This document shows, piece after piece, positions 49,756-59,370 of a DNA stretch of 64,000 nucleotides. Numbering within the stretch: the stretch's first letter is position 1; the number at the start of each line of letters is the position of its first letter. The notes beneath the pieces are model-generated. The model did no database searches, was not told the origin of the DNA, and saw only the letters and a list, made by a program, of their open reading frames with translations. This stretch comes from Flavobacteriales bacterium UBA7468. Its GTDB lineage: Bacteria; Bacteroidota; Bacteroidia; Flavobacteriales_D; Crocinitomicaceae. The stretch is taken from NCBI GenBank assembly GCA_002478565.1, contig DLPC01000026.1, positions 124,001 through 188,000 of the forward strand. Reading direction: 5' to 3'. The position numbers and the translations under genes were made by a program.

Positions 49756-52677
49756 ATGAATAAGAAGGTCTATGTATTTGGTTCTGTGGTGTTTGCGGGT
49801 GCTTTGGCGCTGGCATTTGCGGTAAATCAATTATTGCCGAAAACGGCATTCTATCGTCAGGCAAACTTATCTGTCTTGCAAGAGGCTTCATCTGATGACG
49901 CGATGGCTTGGCTCAAGGCGCGTTACGTGGATGTAACTACGGGTCAACCTGTTTCAAACGAAACACTGATCCAAATTGAAAAAGAAATTCGAAAGATGAG
50001 CAAATCGAAATCGGTAGTTTTCGAATCGCTTGGGCCAGACAACATTGGTGGACGTACCCGTGCCATTTGCGTCGACAGATCTAACATCAACAGACTATGG
50101 GCTGGTGGTGTGTCCGGAGGTTTGTTCGTATCTAACAACAAAGGTAATTTCTGGGAGCGTGTCACTACCTATTTTGATGCGGGTGCCAATCCTTTTATCT
50201 CGAGCATGACCATGACTCCCGATAATACACTTTATGTGGCTACAGGATCTAATGAAGAAGGCTGGGGAGGAAATGGTGTGTGGTACTCAACTGACTTTGG
50301 TGCTACTTGGGATAACATACCAGGAATCAATAGCTGTACAGAAATTGCGAGCACGAACGCAGACAATTACGTTTGGATGGCTACAGCGACAGGTCTTAAA
50401 AAATGGAAATTGGGTGATGCAACTGCAACAGCAGTACCCGCGACTGGTGGTGGTTGTTTTGCGCTCCAAGTTTCTAAAAATGGTCAAGTAATTGTTGCAG
50501 CTTATGGAGCCAACAAAACCTTCGTTTCTACCAACGGTGGCGCCAGTTTCGAGGACAAATCCGGAACAAGTGCCAACAATTTAGTGCCTACAGGTGCAGC
50601 GAGAATTGAATATGCCATATCTCCAACCCTTAATTCCAATGGCAACTACTCACTTTACGCGACAAGAACAAACTCAAATTTATTGTCAATGCACGTTTCT
50701 CATGACAACGGTGCAACTTGGACGCAATTTGTTGGTGCATCAGGCCCGCCAAATGAATTTGATATCTATCGCAACCAAGGAACATACAACAGCATTCTTT
50801 CTGTTGATCCTACTGATCCAGAGCGTCTACTCATTGGGGGTATCGATGTTTGGGAATGGAAACAAACAGTCAATAACCCGCCTTCAGGTGGTTTCGAAAA
50901 AATCTCACTTTGGTTTGTAAACCCAAGTTCTCCGACGTATGTACACGCCGACAACCACGAAATGAAGTGGGATAACAACAATCGTTTATATGTAGGTAAT
51001 GATGGCGGTGTCGGTATTTCACTTGACAAGGGTCAAAATTGGTATCCAGCTAACCGCGGATACAATGTGACGCAATTCTATGGCATTGCCTTCGATGCGG
51101 GAGGCCGCGTGATGGGTGGTGCTCAAGATAACGGAACATTATACAACGACTTCACATTATCTACTTATCACGAATTCCGTGAAGTGGGTGGAGGTGATGG
51201 ATTTGAATGTGAAATTTCATTTTTCAATCCAAATGTAATGTTCACTTCTGTTTATTACAATACGATTTCTCGTTCAGGTGATCGCGGTGTTAACTTTACA
51301 AATTTCAGTCCTAATCTTCCAGGAACCTATGATCCACCAGGAACGGATGGCAGTCCGAATCACCCTTTCCATACTGAGTTATTTTTGGCTGAATACTATG
51401 ACCAAAACTCAAAAGATTCAGTAACATATGTGCCTACCAAAAATTATGCTGCTGGTACAGTACTCCGCGTACCTTCAATGGCTTCTGGTGATACCATTAA
51501 CTTTGAAACACCCACAGCTTTGTACTTTGATGATACCCTATATTACGATCCTTCTCTTACAACGAATGGTGTAAATTACGGAATCAACAACGCAACGGGT
51601 GAAACGGTTGAAATGGGAACGGATACCATGATTTTCAACGTGGCTTGGGACACCCTTCGTATTCAAGATCCATACCAATCTTGGTTCTTAGTTTACGTTA
51701 ACGCCAACGGTGGTGAGCTCTGGGGTACACGCAACGCAACTAGATTCTCAGTTACCAACCCAGGCTGGATCTGTGTGGCAAAAGGTATCGGAGGAGGATT
51801 ATTCAACTCTGTTGATGTAGAATTCTCAAGAGACTTAGAACATTGTTATATCAGTGCAGGAAATGGCGTTTGGAGACTCGATGGACTTGGTTCTGTCTAC
51901 ACAAGCGATCCAAATTTTGCCTCAAAAGTTGGTTTTGTCACTCAAGGAGCCACAACCACGCCACCAACAGCAACGACCATCACTAAGATTACAAATACAT
52001 CTTACGAAGGTATTGCTGTGAATCCGAGCAATGCCAATGACCTCATTTGTTTTGCAGGTTTCAATGGTACCAACAAGCGCACTAACAATGCTACTGCAAG
52101 TGCTCCTACCTTCACAAACCTCGGAACTATTGTTTCAGGAATTGCTTGCTACGACGGTATCATTGATCGCAATGATCCGGACATCATTGTAGTAGGTGCA
52201 TCAAGTGGTGCTTTCATTTCTGAAAATGGAGGACTTACTTGGGAAAACGCTTCTACTGGTTTTGAAGGTACACCTGTTTATGAGGTTCGTCAGAACTGGA
52301 GAACATTCGACGAAGGTAATGGTCGTCCAGGAGAAATTTATCTCGGTACTTTTGGCCGTGGAATCTGGAGAACAACCCAATATCTATCCACACAAAACAA
52401 TGATGGTCTTTCAAATGGTCAGTTCAAAACCAAATTGAAAGCCTATCCTAACCCTACCCGTGACAACACAAACCTTACGTTTGAATTGGCAAATAGCGGA
52501 AAAGTAACGGTACAAGTATATGCGATCACAGGTAGATTGGTACTTTCTAAAGAAGTTTACATGAACGAAGGTTCACAAGACATTTCATTAGACAGCTCTG
52601 ACTTACCTAATGGTACTTACATCGTTAAACTGAGCTCAGGTAAACAAACTGATACTGCGAAGTTTATTAAAATGTAA
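49756..52677 (+). CDS. Large T9SS-exported beta-propeller protein
   Basis: A 973-residue exported protein. An N-terminal hydrophobic segment (about 7-28) acts as a signal or anchor. Beta-propeller repeats of the sortilin/VPS10-BNR type run through about 80-500 and again near 800-870 (FVSNNKGNFWERV, STDFGATWDNI, VSHDNGATWTQ, ENGGLTWENAS). The C-terminal 80 residues are a type A sorting domain (KLKAYPNPTRDNTNL, LSSGKQTDTAKFIKM), which directs export through the type IX secretion system and surface anchoring. The substrate is unknown. It is monocistronic, with a strong terminator. Confidence 0.93.
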   Translation: MNKKVYVFGSVVFAGALALAFAVNQLLPKTAFYRQANLSVLQEASSDDAMAWLKARYVDVTTGQPVSNETLIQIEKEIRKMSKSKSVVFESLGPDNIGGRTRAICVDRSNINRLWAGGVSGGLFVSNNKGNFWERVTTYFDAGANPFISSMTMTPDNTLYVATGSNEEGWGGNGVWYSTDFGATWDNIPGINSCTEIASTNADNYVWMATATGLKKWKLGDATATAVPATGGGCFALQVSKNGQVIVAAYGANKTFVSTNGGASFEDKSGTSANNLVPTGAARIEYAISPTLNSNGNYSLYATRTNSNLLSMHVSHDNGATWTQFVGASGPPNEFDIYRNQGTYNSILSVDPTDPERLLIGGIDVWEWKQTVNNPPSGGFEKISLWFVNPSSPTYVHADNHEMKWDNNNRLYVGNDGGVGISLDKGQNWYPANRGYNVTQFYGIAFDAGGRVMGGAQDNGTLYNDFTLSTYHEFREVGGGDGFECEISFFNPNVMFTSVYYNTISRSGDRGVNFTNFSPNLPGTYDPPGTDGSPNHPFHTELFLAEYYDQNSKDSVTYVPTKNYAAGTVLRVPSMASGDTINFETPTALYFDDTLYYDPSLTTNGVNYGINNATGETVEMGTDTMIFNVAWDTLRIQDPYQSWFLVYVNANGGELWGTRNATRFSVTNPGWICVAKGIGGGLFNSVDVEFSRDLEHCYISAGNGVWRLDGLGSVYTSDPNFASKVGFVTQGATTTPPTATTITKITNTSYEGIAVNPSNANDLICFAGFNGTNKRTNNATASAPTFTNLGTIVSGIACYDGIIDRNDPDIIVVGASSGAFISENGGLTWENASTGFEGTPVYEVRQNWRTFDEGNGRPGEIYLGTFGRGIWRTTQYLSTQNNDGLSNGQFKTKLKAYPNPTRDNTNLTFELANSGKVTVQVYAITGRLVLSKEVYMNEGSQDISLDSSDLPNGTYIVKLSSGKQTDTAKFIKM

Positions 52678-52696
52678 CAATAATTAGATCATTCTA

Positions 52697-52728
52697 AAAA
52701 AAAGGGAGGCTCTTGCCTCCCTTTTTTT
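52697..52728. terminator. Bidirectional rho-independent terminator
   Basis: A 14-base perfect inverted repeat (A-run plus GGGAGGC, loop TCTT, GCCTCCC plus T-run). It sits between the convergent T9SS cargo gene and the SafE-like gene, so it can serve both. Confidence 0.95.
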
Positions 52729-52786
52729 ATGCGTATATCTTTTGTTTATAGATAATTTATTTTGGTTCTGTTTTGTTTCAGGAGGC

Positions 52787-53506
52787 CTATTGCACTTCAC
52801 AACATTCAATTGAAGGTTGGTGGTGTGCTTTTGTTGGCGCTTTAATTGCAGGGCTTAGGTAGGGGATACCAAGTCCTAAACCTCTTATGATGAGAAGTGC
52901 AGCGATAAAAAATAATAGAACTTTGTGTGTATAACGCGGTAAATACGCAAGCAGTTTTTTCTGTCCTATAAGCGGTAAAAAAAACAGTACAGGTAGGGTA
53001 CCAATTCCAAAGAAAAACATACCTAATAAAGCACTCAAATAATCTGGGGCACTCATGGTGTAAATGAGTGCTATATAAACCATGCCACACGGTAAAAAGC
53101 CATTCAGCATGCCAAATAGGAAGGATTGGCTAAAACCAGGTGCTTTTTTAATTTTTGGGAATAATTTGCTTAAAGTGCTGCCAACCTTTGCGCTTAATGA
53201 TCGGATAATTGGCCAAGTTTCAATAGCACCAAGAAAAACGCTTGTCATCATGATCATTCCAGTTAAGATACTTAACCATTGCGCTGTGTTTAAAAACCAA
53301 TGATTGATACCGATTAGCCCAATCAAAAATCCTAAATAGCTATAGCTTGAAATACGTCCGAAATTGTAACTCAAACTACCTAACAAAGCAGTGCTGATAG
53401 AACGCTTTTGTATGGGTGCAGCGAAAGCCAAAGGACCACACATACCCACACAATGAAGGGTGGATTGTAGGCCTAGAAAAAAAAATATCAGAAAATAGGC
53501 ATTCAT
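52787..53506 (-). CDS. SafE/TauE-like (DsbD_2) membrane protein of the cbb3 cluster
   Basis: A 239-residue polytopic membrane protein with about six hydrophobic segments. It starts with the signature LQSTLHCVGMCGPLAFA (residues 14-30), in which HCxGMCGP has the Cys pair typical of the family near cbb3 operons. A central FGMLNGFLPCGMVYIAL stretch (about 129-145) has a second conserved cysteine. Relatives help copper or thiol handling during oxidase assembly. It is the last gene of the cco run and its ATG overlaps the FixH-like stop. Confidence 0.85.
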   Translation of the reverse strand: MNAYFLIFFFLGLQSTLHCVGMCGPLAFAAPIQKRSISTALLGSLSYNFGRISSYSYLGFLIGLIGINHWFLNTAQWLSILTGMIMMTSVFLGAIETWPIIRSLSAKVGSTLSKLFPKIKKAPGFSQSFLFGMLNGFLPCGMVYIALIYTMSAPDYLSALLGMFFFGIGTLPVLFFLPLIGQKKLLAYLPRYTHKVLLFFIAALLIIRGLGLGIPYLSPAIKAPTKAHHQPSIECCEVQ

Positions 53507-53922
53507 TTGCGCAGAAAACTTGTCTGCTGTAGATACGTTTTACCTTTAACTTGATAGCGCATCTCAACAGCGTAGGATCCTTTTCTGAGTTGTGCGACAG
53601 GAAAAGAAGCATACGGTTTGATGTCAAGCTCTAAGTCTCCTTTTTTGTCGTTGTAGCACATGAATGAAACATGTAATTTCTCGATTTTTAAATCGGAATC
53701 ATTGACAAAGCTCAGTAGCCCATTTTTCTCTTTTAATTTTAATGGTAACTGAGCCGTTTGCGCGCGCTGCTGTGCTTCCATATCGGCATCAAGTGTTTGT
53801 TCTTGTTCGTAATAATCTTCTGCAATTAATTCAGAAGATTCATTGGTGATGACAACAACCATATAGCCGATGAATATCACAAATGCAATCATGGCTACTA
53901 TTACTGCGTTTCTAAAGCTCAT
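53503..53922 (-). CDS. ccoH: FixH/CcoH-like cbb3 oxidase assembly protein
   Basis: A 139-residue protein with one N-terminal membrane helix (about 7-27) and a periplasmic beta domain. The pattern AEDYYEQEQTLDADMEAQQRA (Y37, Y38 and E39 as key residues) right after the helix is typical of FixH. CcoH helps assemble or stabilise the oxidase. It lies three bases after ccoG and overlaps the SafE-like gene. The family is divergent, so the symbol rests partly on position. Confidence 0.85.
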   Translation of the reverse strand: MSFRNAVIVAMIAFVIFIGYMVVVITNESSELIAEDYYEQEQTLDADMEAQQRAQTAQLPLKLKEKNGLLSFVNDSDLKIEKLHVSFMCYNDKKGDLELDIKPYASFPVAQLRKGSYAVEMRYQVKGKTYLQQTSFLRK

Positions 53923-53925
53923 ATC

Positions 53926-55323
53926 TCAAAGTCTTGGTCCGAAAAATTTTGTTTTGATACTCTGTATTTTTTTTCCATTTCCATAAATCTGGACACGGAT
54001 TTTTTTAGTTCCAGCTCCGATATATGCCATTGGAAAACGAATGATTATTCTTTCTTTCAGCTCGGTTTCTGGTTTCAATACAAGGTGTTGTTTCACAGTT
54101 TGAATTTCACCAGATCGATCTTCTAGTTTGAATTGGATATGAAAAGATTGGTGTGTTTTATTGAGTAAATTGACTTCGTAAATATTAGTAATATTGCCTT
54201 TATCGTCCATTTGATAGGTAGAACCACGCTGCCTAATCAGTGTTGTTTGGAAATCTTCACGGCTAATGATAAGCATACTCAAGGTGACAAGTAAAGCAAG
54301 CAGCAGTATGGTATAGGCTTTGACTCTGCGTGTCCATTGAAAGGGTAAGCGCGTCTGAATTCCCTTTTCTGAGACAAAACGCACTAAGCCTTTTTCTTGG
54401 CCAACGGCTTCCATTATGTGATCACACGCATCGATACAAGCCGTACAATTGATACATTCTAATTGTGTTCCATTGCGAATATCGATACCAGTAGGGCAAA
54501 CTTGCACACATTGAAAACAATCGATACAGGCTCCCTTGCCAGCGGCTGGTCGGTCTTCACCTTTTTTAATTTTTGCACGACTTTCACCTCTGAGGTGGTC
54601 ATAAGCAACAACCATAGAGTTTTCGTCGAGCAATACACCTTGAAGGCGGCCGTATGGACAAATCGTTGTGCAGACTTGCTCTCTCAAAAAAGCAAAGACT
54701 CCATAAAAAGCATAGGTAAAAATCACAATGGCAATGAACCCACCTAGGTGCGCCCCTAGAGGGTCGTTTTGAATACGCCATAATTCATCAGAGCCAATAA
54801 TGTAAGCCAAAAACGTATTGGCAATCAAAAAAGATATCAGCCAAAAAACAACATGTTTGCTTGTTTTCTTAAAAATTTTTGATGTTGTCCAAGGTGCCTC
54901 AGCCAAACGCCTTTGTGCAGGGGCGTCTCCTTCAATCCAGTACTCGATGCGCCTAAAAACCATCTCCATAAAAATGGTTTGTGGGCAAATCCAGCCGCAG
55001 AATATTCGACCATAGATGATGGTAAACAATATGACGAAAACAATCGCTAGAATCAGCAATACTGCCAATATGTACATATCTTGTGGCCAAAATACCTGCC
55101 CGAAAATCACGAATTTACGTTCAATGATGTTGAGCATGAGCAGGGGCTCGCCCTTTATACGAAGGTGTGGCCCGGCAAAGAGAAAGCCTAAAAGTAAGTA
55201 GGCAATAAGTTTGCGTTTATTGTAAAATGAACCTGACGGTTTTTTGGGAAAGATCCATACGCGTTTCCCCTTCTCATTTACCGTTGCAATCCGGTCACGG
55301 AATGCTTCATCATGCTCATCCAT
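53926..55323 (-). CDS. ccoG: Cytochrome oxidase accessory ferredoxin-type protein CcoG
   Basis: A 465-residue CcoG/RdxA/FixG. Multiple membrane helices (about 35-55, 85-105, 158-176, 190-212, 335-352) flank two 4Fe-4S clusters with the motifs CIDCFQCVQVCP (about 269-280) and CINCTACIDACD (about 291-302). The N-terminal membrane region also has CGWICPQT and CTTICPYGRLQG cysteines. The Ig-like C-terminal domain is present. CcoG helps provide reduced copper for the oxidase. It follows ccoP by 13 bases. Confidence 0.96.
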   Translation of the reverse strand: MDEHDEAFRDRIATVNEKGKRVWIFPKKPSGSFYNKRKLIAYLLLGFLFAGPHLRIKGEPLLMLNIIERKFVIFGQVFWPQDMYILAVLLILAIVFVILFTIIYGRIFCGWICPQTIFMEMVFRRIEYWIEGDAPAQRRLAEAPWTTSKIFKKTSKHVVFWLISFLIANTFLAYIIGSDELWRIQNDPLGAHLGGFIAIVIFTYAFYGVFAFLREQVCTTICPYGRLQGVLLDENSMVVAYDHLRGESRAKIKKGEDRPAAGKGACIDCFQCVQVCPTGIDIRNGTQLECINCTACIDACDHIMEAVGQEKGLVRFVSEKGIQTRLPFQWTRRVKAYTILLLALLVTLSMLIISREDFQTTLIRQRGSTYQMDDKGNITNIYEVNLLNKTHQSFHIQFKLEDRSGEIQTVKQHLVLKPETELKERIIIRFPMAYIGAGTKKIRVQIYGNGKKIQSIKTKFFGPRL

Positions 55324-55336
55324 GGTAGTTGTATCT

Positions 55337-56749
55337 TTATTTTTCTATGATGTCTCCTTGTGCTGCCTTTCCTTTAGTCTCAGGTAATGACAATACGTAA
55401 GATGCAACCTGCTGAATTTGAACTGGGTTGAATTTTGAGGAGTGTTCAGGCATGCCATTTGCCGTACCGTATTTGATGGTTTTAAACACTTCTTTGATGT
55501 CGTAACCATAGATCCAATGTTTATCGGTTAGATTTGGCCCAATTTCACCTTCGCCTTTAGCTTTATGACAAGCTACACAATTGGCTGCAAAAGTACTGGC
55601 ACCAGCAGCAAGGTCAGCTCCATCCGTCATAAGTGTCACTGAATTTTCATCGACATTCATGGCCATTTTTTCGAGATAAGCTTGCACTTCTTTTTCAGCG
55701 ACTTTCATTTCTTTATCGTAGGCCTTTATTTGTAAATCTGAAACACCAAAAATGTGGTAATTAAAGAGGTAGATGAACGCAAAAACAATAGTTGCATAGA
55801 AGCCCCAAACCCACCAAGGTGGTAAGTTATTGTCGAGTTCCTGTATGCCATCGTATTCGTGCTCCATCAGAATTTTGTGTTCTTGCTCGATTGGAACAGC
55901 AGCGGTTAATACTTGATTTACTTTCTTGAAGGAAGAAATGACTGGTGCCTCAACAACTTCTTTTTTCGGTTTCACCATTGCCAACATTTGATAGAACAAA
56001 TGACGTAGGTATAAAACCACTACCAATAAAATGATGTCAATGACCAAAATTGCCAATAAATCTGTTGTTTCTACAAGCAACCAAGGTCCATTTTTCTCTC
56101 CCTCACCTGGGCCAACGAATTGTAGGGCATAGGAATAAGAACTCATCATTAAGGCCCCTGTGGATATGATAAGAATGAATAGGTTGCTGTTGTTTTGCAG
56201 TGTTTTTAATTTAGTCTTGAAGTAATCAGATTTCATCAAGGTCATCAGTGTACCCGCTAAAACTATAATAGCAAGGATAAGAATGAGTGTGAGTACCAAT
56301 AACCAATTAAAAATGGATAAATTCCCCTTGTAGTCGGTAGCCATTTGTGGATCAGATACTTTCGTAGTATCAGCTACTTCACTTTTTGTTTCAACAGGAG
56401 GAACATAGCTGTCAATATAGGAAAATACTGCATCAATTTCTTCGTTGCTCAAGGCTTGAGCAGGCATTGCAGTAGGGCTGAAGCCGGCAATTTCTTTTGC
56501 CATCGCACTCTTTCCAGAACTGATTAATTCAGTTGAATTTTGTACCCATTTATAAAGTAATTCTCCTTCGCCAGCATCGGTCCATTTTTGTTTGGCACCC
56601 TGCAATTTTGGTCCGGTTGAATTCTTATCGATCATATGACAAGTGTTGCAACGGGATTTGAATAGTCCGGCCCCATCAGCAGCCCAACTCATATATTGGA
56701 AGCTGGTTAAAACAACTATAAGTAAGAAAGTATTCAGCAGCGTTTTCAT
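55337..56749 (-). CDS. ccoP: cbb3 oxidase subunit CcoP, extended by an N-terminal cytochrome c domain
   Basis: A 470-residue CcoP-type subunit with an unusual order. A signal peptide (1-23) leads into a c-type haem domain (C34-x-x-C37-H38, methionine near FSPTAMPAQ). Membrane helices follow at about 146-172, 188-212, 230-252 and 310-330, the last with the WWVWGF motif of CcoP. A C-terminal haem domain has C391-x-x-C394-H395 and Met in GMPEHSS. Standard CcoP has two adjacent C-terminal haem domains and no N-terminal one. Electron entry may thus come from the N-terminal domain. It lies 7 bases after ccoQ. Confidence 0.88.
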   Translation of the reverse strand: MKTLLNTFLLIVVLTSFQYMSWAADGAGLFKSRCNTCHMIDKNSTGPKLQGAKQKWTDAGEGELLYKWVQNSTELISSGKSAMAKEIAGFSPTAMPAQALSNEEIDAVFSYIDSYVPPVETKSEVADTTKVSDPQMATDYKGNLSIFNWLLVLTLILILAIIVLAGTLMTLMKSDYFKTKLKTLQNNSNLFILIISTGALMMSSYSYALQFVGPGEGEKNGPWLLVETTDLLAILVIDIILLVVVLYLRHLFYQMLAMVKPKKEVVEAPVISSFKKVNQVLTAAVPIEQEHKILMEHEYDGIQELDNNLPPWWVWGFYATIVFAFIYLFNYHIFGVSDLQIKAYDKEMKVAEKEVQAYLEKMAMNVDENSVTLMTDGADLAAGASTFAANCVACHKAKGEGEIGPNLTDKHWIYGYDIKEVFKTIKYGTANGMPEHSSKFNPVQIQQVASYVLSLPETKGKAAQGDIIEK

Positions 56750-56756
56750 AAGTCGT

Positions 56757-56954
56757 TTATTTATTGGTAGTTACTTCTTTGTTTAGTTCTGATTCAAGCG
56801 GGCTTGCCGCTAATTCCGCCACACGATCTTTGCTCATCTTCCAAACATAGAGCAGCACGATTGCAAAAAATGCAGTGAACAAGACCAAAGATATCAGCGG
56901 ATAAATTTCTATCCCTAGCATGCTCGTGAGGTTGTGTTTGATAAATCTCAACAT
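56757..56954 (-). CDS. ccoQ: CcoQ-like small subunit
   Basis: A 65-residue protein with one membrane helix (about 18-40, IYPLISLVLFTAFFAIVLLYVW) followed by a charged cytoplasmic tail. Size and place between ccoN/O and ccoP fit CcoQ/FixQ, which stabilises the oxidase complex. Sequence similarity in this family is low, so position and topology carry the call. Three bases separate it from the ccoNO stop. Confidence 0.85.
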   Translation of the reverse strand: MLRFIKHNLTSMLGIEIYPLISLVLFTAFFAIVLLYVWKMSKDRVAELAASPLESELNKEVTTNK

Positions 56955-56957
56955 CGC

Positions 56958-59138
56958 TTATTTTTTAGAAGTTACGGTAATGTCAACACCTAGTCTTTGT
57001 AGGTAAGCAATGACAGCTACAATTTCTTTTTGCTCAATATCCTGAATGAGCGCCTTTTGATTGATGCCTACTAACGCTTGTTTTGGTGTAGTTTGTACGA
57101 TGTCTTCAGCAATCACATGTGCTTGTTTTTTGAGATCAGCACGGGCTTTCAAATGGTACCCTTTAGCATAAGGAACACCGAGCGTCTGCATGGCTTTGAT
57201 TTTCTTTTCTAAAAGGCTGATATCGAGCGCATCATCGCGTAACCAAGTGTAGGCCGGCATGATTGAACCAGGCGATACATCTTTTGGCGCCATAAGGTGC
57301 TGGTAATGCCAAAAGTTAGATTTGCGAATTTTAGTATTACCACCTTCCCGAGCTAGATCCGGTCCGGTTCTTTTTGATCCCCATTGGAATGGATGATCAT
57401 AGACAAATTCACCAGATTTAGAGTATTCTCCGTAACGTGCGGTTTCAAAACGCAAGGGTCTGACTAATTGAGAGTGACAATTATAACAGCCTTCGCGAAT
57501 ATAGATGTCTCGCCCCTCTAATTCTAGTGGCGTATAAGGCTTTACACTAGCTATTTTTGGCACATTGGATTCTACAATCATGGTAGGGATGATTTCTACA
57601 ATACCACCTATGGCAACCACGACTAAGCTCAAAATCATGAATTGTACTGGCTTGCGTTCAATGACTTTATGCCAATATTCACCTTTTTCATGAAGATGAA
57701 GGTCTTTGGTGACAATTGCTTCAGCAGCTTCATCTTTAAGTAATGATCCAGATTTTGCTGTTTTTACAAGGTTATAGAACATAAGGATTGCACCACCTAA
57801 GTAGAGCGTACCACCTAAAGATCTAAGATAATAGTAGGGCTTGAGTTGGGTAACAGTTTTTAAGAAATCAGCATTTTGAAGTGTGCCATCTGGATTGAAA
57901 TCTTGCCACATAAGCCCTTGCATGAAACCAGCAATATACATTGGGACAGCATAAAGTAAAATACCTAAGGTTGCGATCCAGAAATGCTGATTGGCCATTT
58001 TCTTAGAATAGAGTTCGGTGCGGTATAATTTAGGAAACAACCAATAGAGCATTCCGAAAGTGAACATACCGTTCCAGCCGAGGCCACCGATGTGTACGTG
58101 TGCGATTGTCCAGTCTGTGAAGTGAGAAATGACATTCACATTCTTTAAGGAAAGCATTGGGCCTTCAAAAGTTGACATACCGTAGGCTGTAAGCGCCACC
58201 ACCATGAATTTCAACATGACGTCATCGCGTACTTTGTCCCAAACCCCTCTTAATGTGAGTAAGCCATTGAGCATTCCACCCCAAGAAGGTGCAATGAGCA
58301 TGACAGAGAACACTACCCCAAGACTCTGAGCCCAATCTGGCAATGTAGAATACAACAAGTGGTGAGGGCCTGCCCAGATATATAAGAAGATGAGCGCCCA
58401 AAAGTGAATGATAGAGAGGCGATAAGAATAAACAGGTCTGTTGGCTGCTTTTGGTACAAAATAATACATCAAGCCTAAGTACGGTGTTGTTAAGAAAAAG
58501 GCAACTGCATTGTGGCCATACCACCACTGTACGAGCGCATCCTGCACACCTGCGTACCAAGAATAACTCTTTAAGAAAGAAACGGGTAATTCAAAAGAGT
58601 TAAAAATATGGAGCATGGCCACCGTAACGAAAGTGGCAATGAAGAACCAAATAGCAACATACAGGTGCTTGACACGTCGGGCTAAAATGGTGGCAAACAT
58701 ATTCCAGCCCCAAACAACCCACATTAAAGCAATGGCAATGTCAATAGGCCACTCGAGTTCAGCATATTCTTTAGAGGTGGTGATGCCAAAAGGTAGCGTG
58801 AGGACTGCAGATAATATGATCAACTGCCAACCCCAGAAATGGACATAGCTCAGTTTGTCACTCCACATACGGGTTTTCAATAAGCGTTGAAGGGAGTAGT
58901 AAACCCCGGTAAAAATACCATTGCCAACAAATGCAAAGATGACGGCGTTGGTGTGTAATGGTCGGATTCTACCAAATGATACATATTTAAAACCTAAGTA
59001 ATCATTGAAAAAATCCGGGAAGGCCAGTTGTAGCGCTGCAATGAGCCCTACTAACATACCGGTTACTCCCCAAATGACAGTAGCGTAAGCAAAATTGCGA
59101 ACGATTTTATTGTCATAACTGAACTTTTCTGCTTCCAT
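56958..59138 (-). CDS. ccoNO: cbb3 cytochrome oxidase CcoN-CcoO fusion
   Basis: A 726-residue fusion common in Bacteroidota. Residues 1-490 are CcoN, the haem-copper catalytic subunit with about twelve membrane helices, including the haem and CuB histidines in WWYGHNAVAFFLTTP, WAGPHHLLYSTLP and AHVHIGGLGWNG. Residues 510-726 are CcoO, with one helix, and the c-haem motif C551-x-x-C554-H555 in GCYNCHSQLVRP. It reduces oxygen with high affinity and pumps protons. ccoS ends two bases upstream. Confidence 0.98.
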   Translation of the reverse strand: MEAEKFSYDNKIVRNFAYATVIWGVTGMLVGLIAALQLAFPDFFNDYLGFKYVSFGRIRPLHTNAVIFAFVGNGIFTGVYYSLQRLLKTRMWSDKLSYVHFWGWQLIILSAVLTLPFGITTSKEYAELEWPIDIAIALMWVVWGWNMFATILARRVKHLYVAIWFFIATFVTVAMLHIFNSFELPVSFLKSYSWYAGVQDALVQWWYGHNAVAFFLTTPYLGLMYYFVPKAANRPVYSYRLSIIHFWALIFLYIWAGPHHLLYSTLPDWAQSLGVVFSVMLIAPSWGGMLNGLLTLRGVWDKVRDDVMLKFMVVALTAYGMSTFEGPMLSLKNVNVISHFTDWTIAHVHIGGLGWNGMFTFGMLYWLFPKLYRTELYSKKMANQHFWIATLGILLYAVPMYIAGFMQGLMWQDFNPDGTLQNADFLKTVTQLKPYYYLRSLGGTLYLGGAILMFYNLVKTAKSGSLLKDEAAEAIVTKDLHLHEKGEYWHKVIERKPVQFMILSLVVVAIGGIVEIIPTMIVESNVPKIASVKPYTPLELEGRDIYIREGCYNCHSQLVRPLRFETARYGEYSKSGEFVYDHPFQWGSKRTGPDLAREGGNTKIRKSNFWHYQHLMAPKDVSPGSIMPAYTWLRDDALDISLLEKKIKAMQTLGVPYAKGYHLKARADLKKQAHVIAEDIVQTTPKQALVGINQKALIQDIEQKEIVAVIAYLQRLGVDITVTSKK

Positions 59139-59140
59139 AA

Positions 59141-59299
59141 CTATACATCTTTATTTGTTGGTTCATCTTCAAAAAGAATGCGTACTGAAGGCCCATAATC
59201 ATCGTCAAACTGCCCATTCTTTGTAGCCCAGAAGAAAAATCCTAGAAAGAATGCAGCGATGCAAAGACTGATGGTGAGCATAAGATATACGATTCCCAT
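59141..59299 (-). CDS. ccoS: cbb3 oxidase maturation protein CcoS
   Basis: A 52-residue protein easily missed by length-filtered annotation. It has one N-terminal membrane helix (about 3-24, MGIVYLMLTISLCIAAFF at its start) followed by FWATKNGQFDDDYGPSVRILF, quoted here by its core NGQFDD. That core is the diagnostic CcoS motif. CcoS is needed for haem insertion into the catalytic subunit. It lies two bases before ccoNO and 67 bases after ccoI, in the usual ccoI-ccoS order. The ATG at 59299 is the only reasonable start. Confidence 0.95.
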   Translation of the reverse strand: MGIVYLMLTISLCIAAFFLGFFFWATKNGQFDDDYGPSVRILFEDEPTNKDV

Positions 59300-59356
59300 A
59301 GTGCAAATTTCATCATGAATTGCATCAATAAGAATGACACGTGTTTTTGAAAAAAA

Positions 59357-59370
59357 CTGATTTATATCAG
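59357..59370. promoter_or_regulatory. FNR/CRP-type dyad upstream of ccoS
   Basis: CTGAT, four bases (TTAT), ATCAG. This contains TGA-N6-TCA and resembles the FNR-type consensus TTGAY-N4-RTCAA. It overlaps the ccoI stop codon, 58 bases before the ccoS ATG. Its centre (59363.5) is 64.5 bases from that ATG. An FNR-like regulator gene lies at 63183. Confidence 0.5.
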
